The notes under the pieces: model-generated
Seen by the model: the letters and a program-made list of their open reading frames with translations, nothing else
Told to the model about the DNA's origin: nothing
The model's database searches: none
Made by a program: the position numbers and the translations under genes
Shown here: in pieces, positions 13,901 to 24,400 of the stretch
Layout of the letters: the number at the start of each line of letters is the position of its first letter
Numbering within the stretch: the stretch's first letter is position 1
NCBI GenBank assembly: GCA_914767715.1
Contig: OU612071.1
Location: 3,908,001 to 3,968,000, forward strand
Direction of reading: 5' to 3'
From: Membranipora membranacea
Taxonomy: Eukaryota; Bryozoa; Gymnolaemata; Cheilostomatida; Membraniporidae
Length of the DNA stretch: 60,000 nucleotides

Positions 13901-14161
13901 TTACTGTTTACACCACAACATTACACCATTTTGATGACTCTGATTGGCTCAGATCCCCCCACCAAAAAGCCAATCACATCCTTTACATTGGTTTTTCCTA
14001 TCCAATCACAGCCATGATTTTATTGACTGTTTGTAGCTTATGGTGACTCACAGTGTCATCTTGACCCTAGAGAATCCAGTAACCTCACATGGTCACATTA
14101 TCAGGTAAGTACAGATACGCTACTCGAGAAGGAGGAGACGCCCTGGAAACTGTTTGTGTAG
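589..14161 (+). CDS. Secreted four-LamG-domain protein with C-terminal PAN-like tail, copy 1 (5' end outside window)
   Basis: Nineteen exons were read by splice sites and frame: 589-673, 2377-2548, 2860-2947, 4186-4352, 4621-4758, 6199-6322, 6992-7197, 7628-7745, 8363-8580, 8866-9049, 9619-9733, 10082-10241, 10692-10850, 11390-11557, 11976-12060, 12427-12597, 13041-13234, 13570-13701 and 14037-14161 (TAG). Together they give about 935 residues with no internal stop. They match exons 4-22 of the downstream paralogue in order, phase and nearly in length (2809 against 2812 nt), so three 5' exons (signal peptide and start of LamG-1) should lie upstream of the window. Each LamG-like domain ends in C-x19-C. 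A sugar-binding or adhesive extracellular role is possible for the fold but is inference; no orthologue is recognised by name. Confidence 0.9.
674..2376. repeat. Gene 1 intron 4, with an AATC tetramer run
   Basis: A 1.7-kb intron. It contains a perfect (AATC)7-8 microsatellite at about 1921-1950. No other structure is seen. Confidence 0.6.
2695..2850 (+). repeat. GACCCTATGACCTTGTTCTT minisatellite in gene 1 intron 5
   Basis: Tandem units built from GACCCTAT and GACCTTGTTCTTGT fill the intron right up to the acceptor of exon 6 at 2860. The T/C-rich strand may serve as the polypyrimidine tract. Confidence 0.75.
3409..3431. repeat. (AT)n microsatellite
   Basis: A perfect AT dinucleotide run of about 10 units in gene 1 intron 6. 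Confidence 0.8.
3838..4180 (+). repeat. TATTCTA heptamer array in gene 1 intron 6
   Basis: About 25 nearly perfect TATTCTA units at 3855-4028, then decayed units (with AGGACCTATAACC interruptions) reaching the exon 7 acceptor at 4185. All repeats are pyrimidine-biased on the sense strand. Confidence 0.85.
4353..4570 (+). repeat. Reiterated splice-donor repeat after gene 1 exon 7
   Basis: The exon 7 donor ATTG/GTAAGTCT is repeated 16 bases downstream, then as CCAGTAAGTCTGG-type units of about 19 bases to 4465, and again as GCCTATTGGTAAGTTT near 4551. Only the first donor keeps the protein in frame with exon 8. Confidence 0.7.
4785..4945 (+). mobile_element. Half-copy of a hairpin (MITE-like) element in gene 1 intron 8
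   Basis: It resembles one arm of the hairpin element at 27823-28252: AAAGTGTYTAGG start, CAATGAACAAAA, ATTATTGAATGATGTAA and a GTGAAAA end. The second arm is not seen here. Confidence 0.5.
5205..5540 (-). mobile_element. tRNA-derived SINE
   Basis: On the minus strand a tRNA-like head contains GGTTCGATTCCCGGC (RNA polymerase III box B) about 50 bases after a box A-like GGCTCGAGTG, followed by a roughly 250-base GC-richer body. The family is not identified. It sits in gene 1 intron 8, antisense to the gene. Confidence 0.65.
6366..6545 (+). mobile_element. tRNA-derived SINE
   Basis: GTGGCTCAGTTGGTCAGAGC matches a box A tRNA 5' half, and GTGGAATCAAATCCCAC is a mutated box B stem-loop about 45 bases later. 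A unique body follows to about 6545. It lies in gene 1 intron 9 and differs from the SINE at 5.2-5.5 kb. Confidence 0.65.
8457..10241 (+). other. Gene 1 LamG-like domain 3 (end of exon 12 to exon 15)
   Basis: This is the most divergent domain. It keeps the opening SLIFPIT and the strand WIGVVYDGYLG, and closes with C-x19-C starting NCYQFYEEALS. The boundary with domain 2 falls inside exon 12 rather than at an intron, unlike the other domain boundaries, which are at phase-1 introns. Confidence 0.8.
10692..13234 (+). other. Gene 1 LamG-like domain 4 (exons 16-20)
   Basis: It opens with LPYPVAFWPLT, contains FSATAVAWVKYP and the strongly conserved WMHVAGSYDFHTKTYNLFVN strand pair, and closes with MTCLQLYDVALSEAQV and the second cysteine of C-x19-C. 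This is the closest of the four to the LamG_3 consensus as I know it. It is bounded by phase-1 introns on both sides. Confidence 0.85.
12120..12420. other. Very AT-rich intron 18 of gene 1
   Basis: Low-complexity AATAA/ATAAAT sequence with no coding or mobile features. Confidence 0.6.
13570..14161 (+). other. Gene 1 C-terminal PAN-like cysteine module (exons 21-22)
   Basis: Exons 13570-13701 and 14037-14161 encode a short tail with cysteines spaced C-x3-C-x5-C-x9-C, the layout of half a PAN/apple domain, ending EKEETPWKLFV and TAG. The paralogue ends EKEQNPERFFV, which supports the stop and the reading frame through an internal GTAAGT that would otherwise look like a donor. Confidence 0.8.
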
Positions 14162-15404
14162 GTGTGGCATACGTAGCCATATATGAAGCTATATATATAT
14201 CAGTTCATGTATTTTTCAAACTGTTAGTCCCTGTCTTTTTGTGAAGAAATTCTGACATGATATACCAATCAATCCTATGAATAAAAAACGTTCTTCTTCA
14301 GTTTTCGCCCAAAATTTGCAGTAATTTCTTTTACACGTTGTGGGAGACGTTCGTCCAGGATGACATGGTCAACCTAACAAAATAGTGTAATGTATGAAAC
14401 CAAATTAACCATATTTTTACAGGATAATTCATACAGTATACAGCCTTTCATGATATGTTAAATATATGCTCCTTTTTTATGTAATTACCGTATCAAGGGC
14501 ATCACAAACTCATGATGCGGCGTAACTGATCATTGCACAAACAGTGTTTAATTATTTTCATCAATCAATATTATACCAGCTTTTTGACTTTATATAAACC
14601 TGTCATGACATATGGTTCTTCAAAATTTAAAACGCTAACAATAAACGTATTTGAATTATTTCAATTTTAAATGCCTGTGTCCCAGTTTCTCACCCTTTGG
14701 TTTAACAAGTTGTGAATCATCCTTTGTATTGTTATTCGGTTGGCTGTTAATTAATGATTCACACTGTTTTATAGTTGTTTTCACTGATGTTTAAAAAATA
14801 AGAAATAACATTATTGTCTCAAAACCTATTGAACTTGGCCATTACTAACAAGCTGCAAAGAATTGTGCCTTTCCTGCTCACTTATTTTTAAATTTGATTC
14901 TTAAAGTTTGTTGAAATAAAGGCTCTAAACAAACAATAACAATAATATTATTATCAGATTACAAGTTGACAGTTGGATTCTAATAAAGCTTATGACTTTA
15001 ATTGGTTTCAAACATCAAGACGGAAATCGCAGATTGTTTATTCATACAAGGAGTTTGAGCAATTTCTTATTATTGACTGTTGACAACTTGCAAAACAGCT
15101 AAGTTGATTGAGACACAACTTAAGACAGTAAAGTAAATAAATTAATCAATAATTGAAACTTCAAACAATGGGCTAATAAAGAGCGATCAATACTGAACTG
15201 TTCTCAGCTCAGCTCACAGAGCTCCAACAACGAAACTCGAAAAATTAATCATCAAGCAACTAATCAGTACACAACATATAAGTGTAGGTACCATAACTAA
15301 AGTGATGAATATGTATGTACGGTGAGCGACTGGAAAACCTAAGTGAACATATATTGGCTAGCTCGAGCATAAGATATTGCTTTGCTCTGGGAGGATTTAC
15401 AGAT
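14162..15404. other. Intergenic region between the two LamG genes
   Basis: 1.2 kb separates the tandem paralogues. An AATAAA at 14280-14285 is a plausible poly(A) signal for gene 1. An ATATAAG at 15276-15282, about 125 bases before the gene 2 ATG, is a possible TATA box but is weak. I see no exon or mobile element here. Confidence 0.5.
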
Positions 15405-15474
15405 ATGACTTCTAACTGGATTTATTTAGCTGTGATGTGCGTGGGACTCGAAATGATAGACTTAACCTTCGCAG
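15405..15474 (+). other. Gene 2 exon 1: start codon and signal peptide
   Basis: ATG at 15405 begins 23 codons with a hydrophobic core (IYLAVMCVG), then a phase-1 donor at 15475. Exon 2 continues in frame with GQAFPHPVGFWMF, the opening of the first LamG domain. The start is chosen because it alone gives a signal peptide joined in frame to exon 2; a further upstream non-coding exon is possible. Confidence 0.85.
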
Positions 15475-18400
15475 GTACGTGAAAGTTTCAAGCAATATTC
15501 TGTAGTTTTGAAAAGGCATCCAATGATAGCATCTAAAGTTTGTTATTTTGCACTGTTTTCTATAGATGCTTCATCCTCAATTAATCATGAAACTACACCG
15601 CAAAGGTTTTTCAATTGCCTGTCAGTAAACATCAAGCATGTACCATCCTACCATCCTGTTATTGTTCTATAATGCTGTTTTAAATTTCAGGTCAGGCCTT
15701 CCCTCATCCTGTTGGATTCTGGATGTTCGATAATCAGTACGAAGGAAAAGATCTCTCAGGTATTTGATGTTAAATAAACAAAGGTTCTAGTGTCAAAATT
15801 ATTATATTGTTGGCTCCACGATGAATGGAATGAGTACTTTGTACACATTTTAAGATCACTCCATCCTTGGAAGTGAATGAATCAATGAAAATAGCTGTTG
15901 TTTTTCAGTGGCCTGACCCTTCGGATGTTACAAGAAACAGGAACTACTTTAGTTTCAACTTCAATTTCAATTCTAAAATAGGTGAAATACTATGAGAGTG
16001 GAGCTGTTTCCTAGTTTGCATGTCATGAAAATGCTCCTCTAGGATGTGACCTTTTATTTGCTCTCTCAGGTAACGGGAATGATGCAGTACTGTATAACAC
16101 AGAATGGACTTCAGGACCCTGGGGGACCCCAAACAGAGCTATCAAGTTTACAGGTGCAGATGATCAGTAAGTTAGACTTATCTCCCCTGTATCATAAATT
16201 AGACTTATCTCCCTTGAACCTTGAGTTAGATTTATCTCCCCAAAGTCCTAAGTTATATAAGTTTTTGTTATTTTACCCATCTTATATGGATAATCAGTGA
16301 GTTAAAATGATCTATCGCAAGTCATAGGTCAGATTCATCTTTCCTCGGCCCTAACTTAGATAAGTTTTTGTTATTTTGTCCTTTTTATATGGATGATCAG
16401 TAAATAAAAATTATCCCCCCTCATTCATTTGATCTCCCCAAAGTCCCAAGATAGATAAGTTTGTCATTTTTCCTTCTTTAATGGATGATCAGTTACTCAA
16501 ATTTATCTCCACGTGTCATAAATGAGATTTGTCTGCCCAAAGTTCTAAGTTTTAGTATTGTCTGTTAATTTATCTTGCTCATACTGATGAGTAGTATGTA
16601 GGACATATATTCCTCCTGTTGGTGCCTTCTGTTGAAAATTAATAACTTACGTACTTGTTGTGAGGGGATTTTCACTTTTCGCGTGATAACCCTACATCTA
16701 TCGAATCATCTATCCTATTCTCCAGGTCATCACGGATAGAGATACCGAATACTAACCGTAAGCTCAGTGTGACAGACTCCTTCACATGGATGACAATGTT
16801 CATTGATCTGGTAAGCTTGTGGACTCATGTGCAGCAGGCTTTCTCAATTTCCCATAAGAAAACTAATAGACACGACTTCAATTGTTCAGCAGAAACAATT
16901 TCCTATGAAAATCAGTTTAGCTTATTTTGTATTCAGCATTCAAAATAGGTCACTGCACTTTATATGTAAAACAAATTCAAACTAGGATTTTTCCAGTCTT
17001 AGATCTCTTGCCCACATCTGTGCTAGACTCCTTGAACGAGTGTTTCAAGTCAGTTAATTCAGCTTCATTCAAAACCTGAAATTATTGAACAACACGTTAT
17101 TTCAATAAATCTGTACTACTGTTTCACTGCTTTAGGACAGCGCTAAGGCAGGACCCTTATTCTCAATGGGACCTCAGGGTCAGTCGGGTCATATTTTCTG
17201 GAAGTGTTGTAGCGGAACGTCAGGATTTCTCCGTAGGTTTGATGACCCAGCAGATGGAAGCATTGCTTATAGTGAAGCTGAATCAGACTTTTTTCCTCAA
17301 GGTAAGTATGCAGTGTACTGACTCAGTATCTGAAACATTATAATGGAGGCAGGTGTACCGCAAACAACCTGATACTTGTAAATAATAGAAATGGGTTGTA
17401 CGCTGGCACCTCGTTGAAAGCCAGTGTGGTTGAGTAGATGTAACAGGTGTACTTTGAATTAACACTGCATATACACACTCAATATTTTGCATACACCTGC
17501 CTCGAATATTTGCGGTTGGAACAAACAGCCATATGCTTGTATATACTAGAACTTGGTCCTATACTGCACTACCTTTGAGTGTCTTCAGGGCAAAGATTGA
17601 GAACAAAATTTATATAATTTTATAGATGCCTGGATACAGATTGCAGTAACATATGATCAGGAGAACGGAGTCTTAAAAACCTACAAGGATGGTGAAGAGA
17701 GAACAGATTTGAGGTATGATGAATCCACAGACTTAAATCCTACAAAAAGAAACTGACATTTAGATCATCAGCCATCACCATCACCATCACAAGTTGCAAG
17801 CTTTCAGATTAAGCCATTTATCTTTATGATAGATCTAAAGATCGTCGTTTGTGACTTAAACAGGGTTTCAGCTTACTTTCTTTTGCAAAAAAGATTCTCT
17901 AATTCTACATGAACAATCCTTTCTTCGGGAGTTGTATCGTGGCTGACCCATTATTGTCTGTTTCTCACCTATGATATTTTCTTATTTATTGAGATCTTTC
18001 TTTCCTAGAGGATCCTTCAGTGGTCTACTTGATGATGAATACGACTCAGTACAGATCGGTGCTGTAATCAATGATACAAGAGAACTACATGCCGGCATAC
18101 TCTGTTCAATGTACTTTGATACCTCCTTAACACAAGAGGAGCTAAGTGCAGCCTTCAGCATATGCTTTCCAAACCGTAAGCATGAATCATTCAAGGAATC
18201 AAAGTTGGAATATGCTTTGTAAACACATCATTTTAGTCTCATGTCACATGTTTTCTGGCAATGTTTGTGGTGCACCTGGCTTAAACACTTATTCAGTGAA
18301 TGAATGAACATGCACGAAATAGCAAAATTCCATAATGAAGTGTGGCGAACGCTTTTATAGTGTTGGACCACGATCAAAAGGTGTCTTTACTTGGCATGCA

Positions 18401-21400
18401 CTAGTTTAAGCATTTAAAATCAATTATCAAATCAAGGTCAGAATATGTTTGATAAACACATAATTTTAATGGATTGTCACATTATTTCCCGCAATGTTTG
18501 TGGTGTACCTGGCTTAAACAGTGATATTTAGAGGAAAATTACAATCATGTACGAAATATCAGAATTCCGCAATGAACTCTGCCAAATGCTGTTATGTTGT
18601 TGAAGTACGACTGCTAACTTGGCAGGCATTAGTCTTTCAGCCTTGGCAAGAACACTATGTTATATAATAATTAAGTCCTATAGACTAATTATGGAAACTG
18701 TAAATGATAAAATATTTTAGCACTCTGGCTGATCATTAAACTCAAAATCATCATTTGTTGATGAGGTATTTGATTGGATTGTTTGTATTCATCATAACCT
18801 TATTAGGTTTCTTTGATAAAACATTATTGAAATCGATTACTGGACATAAATTCAAGTTAGACTGATTGTGGAGTTTAACTAATGATTTGTGATGGCCTTG
18901 ACATTGATGCAGGGTATTGATTTTATTTTCAATATAACAATTTTAAAAGGGCTGATAAGAATAATAAATTTGTTTACATCCGATTCACCACAATAAGGAC
19001 TTTTAGTTCACAGTAGTTGGATGTTTTATGTTTATGCTAATGTGAATTGTACTGATTAGAAATTACCGATGCTTCCTTTTTTTGCAGAATATAAAGCTCT
19101 CTACCCTTGGCCTCATGCTATAGCTCATTGGCCGATGAATGCTGACTATGGGATTAATAATATCGCTGACGGACATAACAAAGATGGAGTAGCTAAGTAC
19201 TTCTCTGTAGAGAACGGTCCAATCGGTTAGTATGGTTAACATTCACCCAATCATAATTCAAGTTATTAAACTTCACCCAATTATAATCCAAGTTATTAAA
19301 CTTCACCCAATCATAATCCAATGTATTAAACTTCACCCAGTCAGAACCCAATATATAAATCTCAGCTTATGATGCTTCGCAAAATCGCATCTCAGAGTCG
19401 TTCCTCACTTTCCACAAAAATAATAGCTGAACAGATAAATTGGGTGTGGAATATCTGCGTTTTGAATGAATGAATTCCTTGACATGGTCTTCGACTTCTA
19501 TTTCAAGGAACTCTTTCATTCAAAACTCTTAGACTTCTATGTAAAATTATACAAACTATGTGATACAACAATCCAACATTGCTTGGAACTTTAATATCCT
19601 CGAAGAAATGTTCCCCATATAATTTGAACCCTAATAGTGAGTTACAAGCGATTGCCATCCACCTATTCAAAGGGTACATTTATAAACAGGAGTTGATGAC
19701 CTGATATCAAGGAGGTGACAACTTCCAGCTAGTAGTAGGTATATAATAAATGAAGTTGCTTGACTCACCAAATAAATATTAGTTTATATTTTTGTATGTA
19801 ACACCAGATAATATTCACATATATAGATCTTTCCTCCGATTTTTTTCAGGTGACAGTGATGGCTCATACCTTTTCAGACAATCATTTGACTCTTGGGGTA
19901 CAGTAGACAATGCTGATGGACAGTTAGATGTTAACAGCTTCACTCTCACCGCCTGGTTTAAACCAGGAAACGGGTCAGTACCCTACTGGACAGAGGGCAT
20001 CGAGTTTTTATCCTCGAGTGCAAGCTGAAAAGCAAAGACCCTATCATCTGGAGGCTTTTATACCAAATTACCATATTCATAAATCCAACTGTTAATTTAT
20101 TTATTTTTTCTCCTTGCTTCCTTATAGATTCTTTGGGCTCAATGGAAACAATTGAATTGATATCGTAAGCACCCAAGTTATTGAGTTGCTACTTCGATCC
20201 TCATTTTCCTCATTATAACATTTTGTAGCAATGGCCCAATTTTCCGGATCTGGGAAGATGCGAATGGAGAAAATAGTGCTCCACACATCTGGAAGCACTC
20301 AGACGAGACACAGCTGTACTACGCTCACTACTCGGAGACTGACGGGGCAGTTAAAGGTACTGTATCGTCAGATACTGGTGTACTAAAGATCAGGAAGTGG
20401 AACTACATCGCTGTCGTCTATAACTACGGAACAGGTCAGTGTGTTTTTGTCTCAACCCTGCAGACCAATCTCAATTGAACACATATTATGTGTAGGTTAG
20501 TGAACAATGGCCGCTCAGCTAACTGGTTTGTTTGACAATCAAAAGACAAAAGTTCCTTTATTTTCTCAGCCGGTCAATCCTATTGGGCTTTATCAAAATT
20601 TTTATTGTGACAACGAATCCTTGACTCACACCTTTGATAGAAGTATACCAGTAAACAGAGTCACCTGGTAACTGGGCAGGTATATGATCTTCTCTAGCAG
20701 AACTAGGCATGTAGTTGACATGTATACAAAGGCATGAGTTTATTTGCAATCATGTGTACCAAGTATATTTACTCTTCACCAGGAATGTCCCACTTGTACG
20801 CTAATGATGTCATGACGAAGAGCTACTCACATGGAAGCCATGTGACTAAAATGGGACCAGTTATCAGTATCATGGAGTATGGAAATCCCAATCATCTATA
20901 GTAAGTAACAGGTGTCAGATATCTACCGTGGCCCATTTCTGCAATGCAGTGTTTTGGAATATTAGGAAGCAGGTGCCTAGAAATAAAATGTGTTTCGTAA
21001 ATGATCGAGCAGCTACCTAAAAACTTAGGAGGCTTAGTAAAGTTAACACGTAGCTGACTAAATAGAAATTGTGTTTCCTAAATAATCGAGTAGCTGCCTA
21101 AAAACAAAATATCCTTTGTAAAATTAGCATGTGGCTGCCTGAAAATATAATGTGTTTCTTATGTTACCGAGCAGCTGCCTAAAAACAACAGATACCTTGA
21201 AAACTTTCAATGAAGCTTCCTGCAAATAAATGATGATTCCTAGAATTATCTACCCACTACCTAAAAAATCACAGAGGCTTGCCTAGCAATAAACCATGGT
21301 TTCCCTACAATTATCATTACGCTCCCTACAAAAGTTGCATGCTTGCCTAGAAATATACAGGCCTCGTTAATAATACATGCTTGATTGAGTTTATAGACAG

Positions 21401-24400
21401 AACAGACCTGCCATACAATTGTCAAGGCACAGCTGAAATCAGCCTTCTTTTAAAATGATTTATAGTCCTTAGGCTATCTCACATTTGGTGTACTATTGCG
21501 GGTCTTGAAGCATTGAGCAGACCACTCTACTGTGTTCTAGTATGGAGTCTTACTTACTTAACTTTTTAACCAGTTTTTTCGTGTGAAGAGACAATGAGTC
21601 TGAGATAGATAAAATAATAAGAAGGTGATACTACTGATAGTAAGTACTTTTACAGTAAGTAAATACATTAACAGCGAGTCGCTACCACCAGAGATTGGTG
21701 ACCCCTCTATCATCAACACGTTCCCACTACTAATATAATATGATAATATATTATATAATTCAATTTAAGATATTTTTCTTATTATTATGATTATTATTAT
21801 TTTGTGACTAATAACCTACCTACTAACAAGCCTCCTGTTTTTCCAATGTCACTGCGCATTTTATAAAAAGATTTTTGGGGCTTTGTTTTTCTGTTGATTA
21901 TTTCATTCATTGCAAGTGGGTCGGGGCCCCTGTGAATGTTTGCAAGCACCACAACTGCCCCCCCCCCCCCCAAAGTCATCTTCCAGTCGATTCTAGTTTA
22001 AAGCACAGTAAATTGGAACATAATTTGCTTTACAGTAATTATTTATGGCAGGTCTTTTCTGTCTATAAACTCAATCAAGCGCATATTAAAATAAGGCCTT
22101 TATATTTCTAGGCAAGCATGCAACTTTTGTAGGGATTGTAATGATGATTGTAGGGAAACCATGGGTTATTGCTAGGCAAGTCTCTATGATTTTTTAGGTA
22201 GTGGGTAGATAATTCTAGGAATCATCATTTATTTGTAGGAAGCTGCATTGAAAGTTTTCAAGGTGTATGTTGTTTTAGGCAGCTGCTCAGTTATTTAAGA
22301 AACACATTATATTTTTAGGCAGCCACGTGTTAGCTTTACCAAGCCTCCTAAGTTTTTAGGTAGCTACTCGATTATTTAAGAAACACATTTTATTACTAGG
22401 CACCTGCTTCCTAATATTCCAAAACACTGCATGGCAGAAATGGGCCACGGTAGATATCAGACCAGATACATTTAGACAGATTTTATATGCTACAGTGAAA
22501 GCCATGACAGCAAAAGAATCTGTAGCAACTAACTGACCTTGAGTTGAACCCTCAAACAATTGGGTACCAACCGATATTTCAATTTCAATCATTTCATGTA
22601 TACATATAACTGATATATATATATATATATATATCATGTATATCATATATAATCATGTATATCATATATATATATATAAATATATACATATACTATACAT
22701 GTAATACTTTTCATTCATAGTGCTAGAGATTCTGCTATAGCCTGTGTGCAGTGGCACGGTATGCCTCTTTCATCTGATGCAATACAAAGAGTCAAGAATG
22801 AATGTAAGACAAACTACAGAAGCTACAGACCACAGGCTAGTCTTATTTTCCCATTTGGGCAGTCATATAGACTAAGAGAACTCTCTCGGTCAGGCAGATT
22901 GGCTACTCTGGCCAACGGAACTGAACTTGATCATGTTACAGGTATGCTGTGTAGACAAGCATTTTATTATGTTGCAAATATTAAGCTGAATCACGTTACC
23001 GGTATGTATATGTATGTATATTTGATTAATATTATTATTTTAATTATATAATAATTGTTAATGTTATTATATCTTTACAGGTCAGTAGTTTTTATTGGTA
23101 TCATTAAATAAACTTTTATTGCACATTAGAGCTATTGAAGTTATACAGGTATAAATTATTTGTTGTAGACATATAATGCATACCAGTATATTGAGGTACT
23201 ACTATAGTCATTTTAATGGGAATAATGGTCATAAAAAGCTGTTAATATTGAATATTGAATATAATCATATACTAAAATAAAATATCAAATGGTAGCATTG
23301 TAAACGGCAAATCATAAACTTTAATTTCAAGTAAAATCTGTGGAGATAACATTTTATATTTACAATGATCACATTATGTTTCTAAGTTGTTGCAGGTTGG
23401 TACAGCAAAGAATTAAAGAGTTACTCTGAGTAAAACTTGAATTATTTAAATCTTTATTTATGATTTCTATGCAGGCTCTAGGAATCGACGTAAGTCAGCG
23501 AGTTTAATACTGAATCAGGAAATCACCCTGCCTGGTCTAAGTCAGTCGACTCTGAACTCGTTCACACTGGCTACTCATATAAAGTGGAGAAGAGGAACTA
23601 CTGATCTTCTCAGTGATGTTGTGACAATCTCTGATAAGGACGTTACTGTTAAGTAAGAATATCTTTGACTGAAACCAACTTATGCATGTAAATTCAGACT
23701 TTTATATTTTCAAACTTTCTCTGGCCAGAAATGATGTATAATGTCAAGTCCACGCTTTTTCAGTAGAGATATAATCCCTGTAAGTGAATACTGCTAGGCT
23801 GCATGACTTATACATATAAATAATGATGCTCTCATGCAGGTATGATTAAATATATTGCATAAATTTACTCTGACAACTTTGCCCAGAGTTCATTTCTCTG
23901 AGTGTCATACCAGCTAATATATTTAGTGCTGATGATTGAATTATGCCGTATCACTAAAACCCCGCTTTATCCTTGTTTGCAGAATCGGGAGCACAGATTA
24001 TCTGTTTGAAGATGTATTTGAACCTGATTATTCATATGTGATGGTTTGGTTTGGAGTTGTATATGATGGGTACCTTGGAACAGTTACAATCTTCATGAAC
24101 GGCGATGTGAGTGTATAAAAATATGCCTATTCACAGTCTGAGTGGGTAATTTACTGGCAGCTTGTCAAAGTCTGATTGGGTAATTACTGAAAGCTTGACA
24201 AACTGTGATTGGCTGATGTAAATGTGTTGAAGCTCACTTAGTCAACCATGATTGGTCAACTACTGTGACAAAAAGTATGATGTGAGTGTTTCAAGTTTTG
24301 CCTAGTCATACTCTGAGTGTGTAAGTTACTGACAGGTTGACAAACTGTGATTGGTTAGTTAATGTAGGACCGACAGACCGTAATTGGCTGATGTATGTGT

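Larger units (their letters stand above)
19088..22814 (+). other. Gene 2 LamG-like domain 2 (exons 8-12)
   Basis: It opens LYPWPHAIAHWPMN, carries FTLTAWFKPGNG and KWNYIAVVYNYG, and closes with IACVQWHGMPLSSDAIQRV and the second cysteine. The 1.8-kb intron after exon 11 holds a hairpin element. The last exon has a possible second in-frame donor. Confidence 0.88.

Noticed and set aside
14102-14110. GTAAGT inside the last exon of gene 1 as a donor
   Set aside because: Reading through gives a short tail and stop matching the paralogue's final residues, so it is coding sequence.
16046-16300. 84-codon frame with repeated LDLSP
   Set aside because: Wrong frame over exon 3 running into the intron minisatellite; the splice-consistent frame differs.
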